Assembly: GCF_036178845.1 (NCBI RefSeq)
Contig: NZ_CP108070.1
Span: forward strand, 248,001-312,000
Length of the DNA: 64,000 nucleotides
From: Streptomyces sp. NBC_00271
Lineage (GTDB): Bacteria > Actinomycetota > Actinomycetes > Streptomycetales > Streptomycetaceae
Direction: 5' to 3'
How positions within the stretch are numbered: the stretch's first letter is position 1; the number at the start of each line of letters is the position of its first letter. Both the position numbers and the translations under genes were made by a program. This document shows, one piece after another, positions 25,009 to 31,866 of this stretch. A model generated the notes under the pieces. The model had not been told where the DNA came from and ran no database searches. It saw only the letters and a program-made list of their open reading frames with translations.

Positions 25009-26632
25009 GCTTTCTCCTTGGTCTCAGGGGCCGCGGCGGGGGTGGGGGTGGGGGCTGGTCGAGGACGTGCGCGCGCACGACGTCGCGGCGGGGGCGTCCG
25101 GTGACGGTGAAGCAGGTGGCGTAGGCGGGGTCGTCCTCGGACATGAGGTGGACGACGGCGGCGCGTTCGATGCCGGAGAGTTTGTGCCGGCCGAAGTCGG
25201 TGATCTCGCGGCGGGCCGTGGCGGGGTCGAGGCCGGCGTCGATGACGAACAGGCCGTGGACCTGGTCGAGGCCGTCGGCGACGACGGCGGCCTCGCGGAC
25301 GAAGCCGAGTTCGCGGTAGCGGGCCTCGACCCATTCGGGGGCCACGTTGCGGCCGCCCGCGGTGATGACGAGGCTCTTCTTGCGTCCGGTGATCCGCAGA
25401 TAGCCGTCGGCGTCGATCTCGGCGAGGTCGCCGGTGTGCAGGCGGCCCTGGTCGTCGACGACGACGCTGGAGGGGTCCTCGCGGGTGTAGCCGGCGAACA
25501 GGGAGGTGCTGCGGATGAGGAGTTCGCCGTCCTCGGCGAGTTCGGCGTGCACGTGGTCCAGGGGGCGGCCGACGGTGCCGAAGCGGACGGCGCCGGGGAA
25601 GTTCCAGGACACCACGGAGGAGTTCTCGCTCAGCCCGTAGCCCTCGTGGACGGTCAGCCCGTGGGCGTCGAGGCGCTGGAGGATCTCCGGGGGGACGGGG
25701 GCGCCGCCGCAGGCGATGAAGACCGGCCCGTCGTGTCCGAAGATCCGCCGGTGGCGCTCGGCGACGCTCTCGGCGGGCTGCTGGTCGCACAGGGTAAGGA
25801 AGAGGCCGGCGACGGTGGGCGGCACGACCAGGGCGGTGGGGCGGGCCTGCCGCAGCAGGGTGAGCATGCGGGGGGCGGCGTCGGCGGCGGTGCCGACCAG
25901 GGCGGTGCCCGGCGGCAGGAAGGACACCGAACCGCCTGCCAGGAAGGGCATGTAGAGGCCGGCGACCTGCTCGATGAGGAGGCTGAGCGGAACGATGGAC
26001 AGATAGCGCTCGAAGATCTCCGGGCGGGTGCGGGCGCGCAGTGAGGTGAGGAGTTCGTCCAGGCCGTGCCGGCGGATCTGGACGCCTTTGGGGGCGGAGG
26101 TGGTGCCGGAGGTGTGGATGACCTTGACGATCTGGTCGTGTGCGGGGATCTGCGGGGGCGCGGCGGGGCGGGGTGCACGGGCCAGGGCGGGCAGGTCGAG
26201 GGCCAGGGCGGGGCAGCCGTCGGGCAGGACGGGCTGGGGGGTGTCGGCGTGCCAGCGGGCCAGGGCGGCTTCGCCCGCGGCGTCGGTGAGGCACAGGTCG
26301 GCGCTGTGCAGGAGGGAGGCGGCCTGCTGGGCGGTGAAGGCGGTCGGGACGGGGATCTCGACGGCGCCGGCGAACAGGGCGGCCAGGTCGGCCACGACCC
26401 ATTCGGGCGAGTTCTCCGCGAGCAGTCCCACCCGGGCCGGCCGGCCCAGCGCCTGGGCCTGTTCCTGAAGCCTGGCGGCCAGGGCGAGGGCGGCGCCGGT
26501 CAGGTCGCGGTAGCTCCAGGCGGCGGGCGCCGAGCCGTCGGCGGCCAGCACGCGGACCATGACGGCGTCGCTGCCGGCCCGCTCCAGGAGCCCCTGGGCA
26601 AGAGAAAGACGGGTGGGGGTGTCAGGCGGCAC
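25005..26632 (-). pseudogene. long-chain acyl-CoA/ACP synthetase-like adenylating enzyme, apparent frameshift near the 3' end
   Basis: GTG 26632 overlaps the preceding stop. The AMP-binding P-loop IHTSGTTSAPKG, the YGLSENSS core and the TGDLAEI and RITGRKKSLVITAGGRNV motifs are intact, and the catalytic Lys region is present. After HVLDQPPPPPP the frame never stops before the MFS gene. In the next frame the end reads PETKEKA with a TGA overlapping the TauD ATG. The switch lies in a run of CCCCCA units (about 25035-25056). This is either a 1-nt assembly or replication slip in the C-tract, or a real frameshift affecting only the last 10 or so residues. Activity is probably retained. Role: activation of a fatty or aryl acid. 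Confidence 0.8.
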
Positions 26633-27275
26633 GGGTGAGCACCCCCTGCTGCGGGCGGTTGCTCAGCAGCCGCATGTCGACCGAGGTGAAGCAGTAGCGG
26701 CCGATGGCGGCCAGCAGCAGGGTGGACTGCTCGGCGGCCTCGGCGTAGCCGACGACGGGCCGGGTGTCGTAGTAGGAGCCCCAGGCGGCCCGTTCGCCTT
26801 CGGGCAGGCGTTCCGCGCTGGCGTCGGCGAGGGGGTGGAAGACGCAGCCCAGGCGCTGCATGAGGGCGGCGAGCCGGCCGGTCATGGTCATCACCGCGTA
26901 CGGGCGGCCCAGGCAGGCCATGATCAGCGGGATCGCCTTGATGATCTCGGCGCCGGCGGCGGGCCGTACCGAGGCGATGGAGCCGATCTGCAGGACCTGG
27001 GAGCGTTTGACGGGGGCGCCCACGGCCCGGGTGATGACGTCTTCGACGGGGGCGTCGAGGTAGCGCTCGAGCAGGATGCTCTCTTCCTCGGGGAAGGACA
27101 GGCCCGCGCAGGCGAGGACTTCCTCCTGGCCGTCGGCGGCGGTCTCGAAGAAGGCGAGGAAGCCGTCCGGGTCGGGCGAGATGCTCGCCTGGTACTGCTT
27201 GGCGAACACCAGCCGGGCCAGGTCCGCGGCGGTCTGCCAGTCCGGGGTGCCGCGCTCGGACAGGGTGATTCTCAT
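26622..27275 (-). CDS. thermostable-hemolysin (delta-VPH) family protein
   Basis: A 217-residue protein from ATG 27275. It matches the thermostable hemolysin family: an N-terminal LARLVFAKQYQASISPDPDGFLAFF segment, then GLSFPEEESILLERYLDAPVEDVI and VLQIGSIASVRPAAGAEIIKAIP, giving a GNAT-like fold. Despite the name, bacterial members next to acyl ligases are thought to be acyltransferase-like enzymes. Here its stop overlaps the start of the adenylating enzyme, so the two are coupled and likely act together on the same acyl group. True hemolytic activity is not implied. Confidence 0.8.
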   Translation of the reverse strand: MRITLSERGTPDWQTAADLARLVFAKQYQASISPDPDGFLAFFETAADGQEEVLACAGLSFPEEESILLERYLDAPVEDVITRAVGAPVKRSQVLQIGSIASVRPAAGAEIIKAIPLIMACLGRPYAVMTMTGRLAALMQRLGCVFHPLADASAERLPEGERAAWGSYYDTRPVVGYAEAAEQSTLLLAAIGRYCFTSVDMRLLSNRPQQGVLTRAA

Positions 27276-27327
27276 GTGTGCTGCGCTCCCTAACAGGGAC
27301 AGGGTGGGGTGGGACGCGAAGGGGGGC

Positions 27328-28524
27328 TCAACGCCCGAGCGCCGCGGAGCGGTGTGCCGCCGGGCGGGCGTTGACGGCGAGCCGGGCGGCCCGCAGGGCG
27401 CTGTTGATGGAGGTCTCGGCGAGGATGCCGGGGGCGGCGACGCTGTCGCCGGCCAGGAACACGCCGTCCCCGCGGTCGACGGCGGGCCGGTCCCGCCAGC
27501 TGAGGCCGGGCAGGTCCAGGGCGCCGGTGCGGCCGCGGGAGACGCCTTCGCGGCGCCACAGCAGGCGGGTGCGCCAGCCGGGGGTGGTCAGGTCGAAGAG
27601 TTTCTCCAGCCGGGCCAGGGCGTCGGCCTTCGACTCGCCGGGCCGCAGCGGCATCTGTCCCTGGAACAGGGCCTGGCCCTGCGGGGCGAGGGAGGGGTCG
27701 TGGTCGGAGTACTGGGAGGTGAAGCCGCCCTCGTCCATGTCGAAGGAGACGTTGCCGTCCTTCTTGGAGTGGGTGACGGCCATGTCCAGCAGGGCGGCGG
27801 TGCCGCTGGGCCACTCGAGGCCGGGGTCGCCGAGCAGGCTGCGCGCGGAGGCCAGCGAGGTCGCCACGATCACCGGTCCGCCGGCGGGCAGTTCGCTCAG
27901 CCGTGAGCCGGTCTCGATGACCACGCCGCGGGCGCGGGCGACGCGTTCCATGCGGGCGATCAGCGCGCCCCAGCCGCCGATGAAGTAGCGGCTGGGCAGC
28001 GGGAAGCGGGGGGTGCCCACGCGCAGCAGCCGCTCCCACACGAAGGCCGCCGACAGCCGTCCGGGGTCGCCGTCGAAGAGGATCGGGCCGAGGAAGCCGA
28101 GGGCCTCGTTCACGGTCTGCTGGGCGAAGCGTTCGCTGGCCCAGTCCTGGAAGGAGCGGTCGACGGGGACCTCGATGCCGCGGTGGCGCCAGGTCATCTT
28201 CATGTAGCCGGACGGCAGGGTCATCCGCAGCCGGCCCTGGTGGCGGAAGCGCATCCGGGTCCACTCGTGGAAGGACAGCCGCACGTAGCGGCCGGCCAGT
28301 CCGCGCTGCAGCAGCCAGTGCCAGGCGTCGCCGTTGTCGAAGAAGGTGTGCGGCCCGTCGTTGGTGACGTAGGGGCCGGCGGCCGAGCGGGCGCGGCCGC
28401 CGGTGTGGGAGTGGGCCTCGTGGACGGTGACGCGGGCGCCCTGTTCGGCGGCGGAGATCGCCGCGGTCAGGCCGGCCAGTCCGCCGCCGATGATCGTGAT
28501 GTTCGCCATGGTTATCGCACTCAC
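27328..28524 (-). CDS. FAD-dependent phytoene-desaturase/amine-oxidase-like enzyme
   Basis: Read from GTG 28524 (AAGG site); ATG 28509 is a possible alternative. The N-terminal dinucleotide-binding motif IIGGGLAGLTAA is followed by the HTGGRARS segment, and the C-terminal GVFLAGDSVAAPGILAETSINSAL binds FAD. The overall pattern is NAD(P)/FAD-dependent oxidoreductases of the carotenoid-desaturase superfamily. In cinnamoyl and polyene type II PKS clusters, relatives catalyse double-bond desaturation or ring aromatisation of the chain. It precedes the thermostable-hemolysin gene by 52 bp. Substrate inferred. Confidence 0.8.
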   Translation of the reverse strand: MSAITMANITIIGGGLAGLTAAISAAEQGARVTVHEAHSHTGGRARSAAGPYVTNDGPHTFFDNGDAWHWLLQRGLAGRYVRLSFHEWTRMRFRHQGRLRMTLPSGYMKMTWRHRGIEVPVDRSFQDWASERFAQQTVNEALGFLGPILFDGDPGRLSAAFVWERLLRVGTPRFPLPSRYFIGGWGALIARMERVARARGVVIETGSRLSELPAGGPVIVATSLASARSLLGDPGLEWPSGTAALLDMAVTHSKKDGNVSFDMDEGGFTSQYSDHDPSLAPQGQALFQGQMPLRPGESKADALARLEKLFDLTTPGWRTRLLWRREGVSRGRTGALDLPGLSWRDRPAVDRGDGVFLAGDSVAAPGILAETSINSALRAARLAVNARPAAHRSAALGR

Positions 28525-28559
28525 TTCGCCTTCGAAGGCCCGCGGGCCGGGGTCGGGGG

Positions 28560-29555
28560 TCAGCCGTCGAGGGTGGCCATGGCACCGACGGGGTAGCGGT
28601 CGCCCGCCGTGGAGCCGTGGGGGGCGATCTCGTCGAGGGCGGCGAGGTCGGCCGCGCTCAGCTCGACGGCACAGGCGGCGAGGTTCTCCTCCAGGTAGGT
28701 GACGCGTTTGGTGCCGGGGATGGCGACGACGTCGTCGCCCTGGGCGAGCACCCAGGCCAGCGCGAGCTGTCCGGCGGTGATGTTCTTGGCGGCGGCCAGC
28801 GCCTGCAGCCGCTCCACGACGTGCAGGTTCGTCTCGAGGTTGCCCTGCTGGAAGCGGGGCACGACACGGCGGAAGTCGTGTGCGGCGAGGGCGTCGAGGC
28901 TGCGGATGGCTCCGGTGAGCAGGCCGCGGCCCAGCGGGCTGTAGCCGACGAAGCCGATGCCCAGCTCGCGGACGGCCGCAAGGACGCCGTTGGCCTCGAC
29001 GTCGCGGGTGGACAGGGAGTACTCGGTCTGTACGGCGGTGAGCGGGTGCACGGCGTGGGCGCGGCGGATGGTGGCGGCGGACGCCTCGCAGATGCCGAGG
29101 TGGCGGACCTTGCCGGCGGTGACGAGGTCGGCGAGTGCGCCGGTGGATTCCTCGACGGGGACGGCGGGGTCGACGCGGTGCAGGTAGTACAGGTCGAGGC
29201 GGTCGGTGCCCAGCCGGCGCAGGGTGGCGTCGATGGAGGTGCGGATGTAGTCGGGGCGGCCGTTGAGGCGGCCGGTGATGGTGCCGTCGGCGGTGACCTC
29301 GTTGCCGACCTTGGAGGAGACGGTGATGCTGTCGCGGCGGCCGGCGATGACGCGGGCGACGAACTCCTCGTTGCTGTGCGGGCCGTAGAAGTCCGCGGTG
29401 TCCAGGAGGTTCACGCCCAGTTCCAGGGCGCGGTGCGCGGTGCGCAGGGCTTCCTGGTCGTCGGCGGGCCCGTAGGCGAAGGTCATGCCCATGCAGCCGA
29501 GTCCCTGCTCGGAGACCTCCAGCCCCTGGCTGCCGAGTTTTCGTTGCCGCATCAT
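28560..29555 (-). CDS. aldo/keto reductase
   Basis: A 331-residue protein. ATG 29555 is followed by a second ATG at 29552. It shows AKR features: LLDTADFYG with the catalytic Asp and Tyr, VSSKVG with Lys, YYLHRVDP with His, and GYSPLGRGLLTG. Relatives in deoxysugar pathways act as NDP-hexose 4-ketoreductases or 2,3-reductases, and no other 4-ketoreductase is found in the window. It may therefore complete the sugar. It could equally reduce the polyketide. First gene of the tailoring unit, with tetO-like repeats 36-78 bp upstream. Confidence 0.85.
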   Translation of the reverse strand: MMRQRKLGSQGLEVSEQGLGCMGMTFAYGPADDQEALRTAHRALELGVNLLDTADFYGPHSNEEFVARVIAGRRDSITVSSKVGNEVTADGTITGRLNGRPDYIRTSIDATLRRLGTDRLDLYYLHRVDPAVPVEESTGALADLVTAGKVRHLGICEASAATIRRAHAVHPLTAVQTEYSLSTRDVEANGVLAAVRELGIGFVGYSPLGRGLLTGAIRSLDALAAHDFRRVVPRFQQGNLETNLHVVERLQALAAAKNITAGQLALAWVLAQGDDVVAIPGTKRVTYLEENLAACAVELSAADLAALDEIAPHGSTAGDRYPVGAMATLDG

Positions 29556-29590
29556 CGGTTCCTTCCTGAGCCGTGCACGGGGCGGTTGTC

Positions 29591-29646
29591 GTCTAGCGGT
29601 GGCTGTCCAGCAGTGGCCGTCTAGCAGTGACAGTGTCGGTGTCTTT
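29591..29646 (-). promoter_or_regulatory. 14-bp direct repeats with tetO-like operator, site 3
   Basis: GTCTAGCGGTGGCT (29591), GTCCAGCAGTGGCC (29605) and GTCTAGCAGTGACA (29619) follow each other exactly, and a fourth degenerate unit starts at 29633. The third contains the 15-mer 29619-29633, identical to the GT-promoter site. The first lies about 36 bp from the start codon of the aldo/keto reductase. Confidence 0.7.
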
Positions 29647-29665
29647 GCTAGAGAAGTGGTGGGGT

Positions 29666-29731
29666 GCCGGTCCCCCGGTGCTCGGACGGCGGTCCCCCGG
29701 TGCTCGGACGGCGGTCCCCCGGTGCTCGGAC
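29666..29731. repeat. 22-bp tandem repeat, three copies
   Basis: The unit is GGCGGTCCCCCGGTGCTCGG plus AC (first copy GCC...). Copies start at 29666, 29688 and 29710. They lie between the 3' end of the 29748 gene and the AKR promoter repeats. Confidence 0.85.
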
Positions 29732-29747
29732 GGTGATCAGTCGGTGG

Positions 29748-30614
29748 TCAGCCGGCGGTGGTCAGTTCGCTGGTGACGGAGATCCAGGTGTGGCCCGCCG
29801 GGGCGGCGCTGGCGGCCAGGTGGGTCCACGGGTCGGTGCCCAGCACCGCGGCCGCTTCCTGGCGCAGCCAGGCGTCGAAGGGGTCGGCGGAGGCCGCGAG
29901 GCGGCGGGCGGCGCCCTGCGGGTCGCGGGCCTCGATCCGGTGGACCAGCACGTCCTGGCCGCCCAGCATCTGGAGGGCGAAGGACTCCTGGAGGATGCCC
30001 GCGCGGCGCCGGGAGGCCTCGTAGGCGCGCAGCCGCGCTCCGGCGAGCTCGGTCTGGAGGGCGTGCCAGGCGCCGGCGGCGCCGGGCGGCAGCGGCAGCA
30101 GGGCGCCGGCGCTCGTGACGGTGCGGCGGGCCGCGGTGCGGGCGCCGTTGCGGGCGGCGGGGGCGAGCCGGCGCAGGCCGAGGACGGCCAGCATGTTGGA
30201 CTCCACGCCGATGCCCCAGCGTTCGGCGATCAGGCCGTCGGCCAGCAGCCGCCACACCACGACGCCGGTGAACTCGATGGCCTGTCCGGTGGGCGGCGCG
30301 CCGAGGAAGTCGCCGAGGTGGGTGCCGCGCCAGGTGTTGTGGATGACGACGTGGTCGCCGTGGGCGCTCATGTCCTCGATGGTCACGTGCAGGTCGGGGA
30401 AGCCCTCGCGCAGGCCGGCGATGGTGTAGCGGACGCCTTCGAGGCCTTCGGGGGCGCCGGGCAGCGGCTGGTGGTCGATCATGTGGGGGCTGTAGATCTC
30501 GTCGACGACGGAGAAGTCGCCCTGGTTGACGAAGGCGTCGAAGACCCGGCGGATGGTCTGCTTGTTGCGTTCCTCCACGCTGCGGGCGGTGCGCTCCGTC
30601 TCGTGTATCGACAC
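29748..30614 (-). CDS. SnoaL-like domain fused to a second uncharacterised domain
   Basis: A 288-residue protein from ATG 30614. Residues 15-140 are a SnoaL/ester-cyclase domain (FDAFVNQGDFSVVDEIYSPHMIDHQPLPG, then HNTWRGTHLGDFLGAPPTG). Residues about 170-285 form a separate alpha/beta domain (LRAYEASRRRAGILQESFALQ, then HRIEARDPQGAARRLAASADPFDAWLRQ), like the stand-alone actinobacterial proteins of the DUF6176 kind. The fusion suggests a cyclase or isomerase working on a carrier-bound chain. It is the last gene of the PKS operon. Confidence 0.7.
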   Translation of the reverse strand: MSIHETERTARSVEERNKQTIRRVFDAFVNQGDFSVVDEIYSPHMIDHQPLPGAPEGLEGVRYTIAGLREGFPDLHVTIEDMSAHGDHVVIHNTWRGTHLGDFLGAPPTGQAIEFTGVVVWRLLADGLIAERWGIGVESNMLAVLGLRRLAPAARNGARTAARRTVTSAGALLPLPPGAAGAWHALQTELAGARLRAYEASRRRAGILQESFALQMLGGQDVLVHRIEARDPQGAARRLAASADPFDAWLRQEAAAVLGTDPWTHLAASAAPAGHTWISVTSELTTAG

Positions 30615-30733
30615 GTTCTCTCGTCCTCTCGTCCTTCGGTGTCGGCGTCCCCGCGGGTGCGGGGGCGCAGGGTCACAGGGGCGGCGGGCGGGTGCCCGGG
30701 GCGGTCAGTGGCCGGGCGGGGGGCGCGGGGCGG

Positions 30734-31864
30734 TCAGTGGCCGGGGAAGGGGGCGTCCCAGGTGAGGGTGAGGCCCGCGTACAGGTAGCGGCTGGCCTCG
30801 ATGGCCAGCAGCAGGACCGTGTCGCCGGGGCGGATGCGGCCCTCGCGCCAGCCGGCGTCGAGGGCGAGGGGGACGGCGGCGGAGCCGGTGGCGCCGACGT
30901 CGGTGAGGTTCTCCACGATGGTCTTGCTCAGGGTGGCCTGGTCGGCGGGCGAGAGCCCGGCGGCGGCGTACTCGCTCGCGAAGTACTCGGCGTTGCCCTC
31001 GGGCAGCACGCACGCGTCGAGGTCGGCCAGGGCCAGGCGGGAGCGGGTGAGCAGGTCGTGGATGCCCTCGACGAAGACGCGGGGGCCGAACTGGGCGGTG
31101 CCGGGGATGTCGAGGCGGATGTCCATCAGGCGGGGGCGGCGCTGCTGTTCGGCGAGGGGGGCGTCGGTGCCGCCGCCGACGATGAGCATGCCGGGTTTGC
31201 GGGCGCCGCCCAGGGAGCGGGTGGCGAAGACGGGGCGCGGGCGGCCGTGGGCGGAGCCCTCCTCGCCGGCGCGCAGCACCAGGGCGCCGGCGCCGTCGCC
31301 GAAGGTGTAGACGGTCAGCCGGTCGCGCATCCGTACGCGTTCGGGGTCGCGGCCCAAAAAGACGGGGGCCAGCAGCGGGGAGACGGCCTCGGCGCCGATG
31401 ACCAGGGCGGTGGTGTAGGTGCCGTCGGCGAGCAGGCGGCGGGCGATGTCGTGGGCCTGGACGGCGCCCACGCAGCCGGCGCGGACCTCGATGACCGCGC
31501 AGTTCTCCAGGCCGAGCTGCTGCTGGACGTAGGTGGCGGCGACGGGCAGGAGGTAGTCGGGGCTGGCGGTGGACAGGACGATCAGGTCGATCTCGCCCGC
31601 CTCCACGCCGGCCCGCTCCAGGGCCTGGCGGGCGGCGGCGGTGGCCATCTGCGAGGTGCTGGTGGTGTGGGCGCCGGTGGCCGGGTCGACCATCCAGTGC
31701 CGGCGCTGGACCTGGATGCCGTCCAGGACGTCGGCGGGCAGCGGGCCGCAGAAGCGGGCCAGGGTGTCGTTGTCGAGGGCCTCGCCCGGCAGGTGGGCGC
31801 CGGTGGCCAGGACCGAGACATGGCGTGCGGGGGGTCCGGCGGGCGGGGCGGTGGTGTGGGGCAT
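30734..31864 (-). CDS. KASIII-like (FabH-type) enzyme with altered catalytic triad
   Basis: A 376-residue protein from ATG 31864. It has the thiolase-fold FabH pattern with nucleophile Cys131 in VRAGCVGAVQAHD. The position of the HQAN-motif His reads LPEGNAEYF (Glu), and the Asn position of the GNTS motif reads GATG (Ala). Such Cys-only KSIII proteins, e.g. CerJ- or DpsC-like, act as acyl transferases or select unusual starter units instead of decarboxylative condensation. It sits 2 bp downstream of the fused KS-CLF gene. Likely role: priming or off-loading, inferred. Confidence 0.85.
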   Translation of the reverse strand: MPHTTAPPAGPPARHVSVLATGAHLPGEALDNDTLARFCGPLPADVLDGIQVQRRHWMVDPATGAHTTSTSQMATAAARQALERAGVEAGEIDLIVLSTASPDYLLPVAATYVQQQLGLENCAVIEVRAGCVGAVQAHDIARRLLADGTYTTALVIGAEAVSPLLAPVFLGRDPERVRMRDRLTVYTFGDGAGALVLRAGEEGSAHGRPRPVFATRSLGGARKPGMLIVGGGTDAPLAEQQRRPRLMDIRLDIPGTAQFGPRVFVEGIHDLLTRSRLALADLDACVLPEGNAEYFASEYAAAGLSPADQATLSKTIVENLTDVGATGSAAVPLALDAGWREGRIRPGDTVLLLAIEASRYLYAGLTLTWDAPFPGH

Positions 31865-31866
31865 GG

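Noticed and set aside
22520..26632. apparent 1370-residue fusion of ligase and MFS transporter
   Set aside because: The middle third is an out-of-frame reading of TauD. The fusion results from the missing ligase stop, and the transporter has its own start and ribosome site.
26622..27275. a true hemolysin toxin
   Set aside because: The family name is historical; the context with an acyl ligase and lack of a signal peptide argue for an intracellular enzyme.
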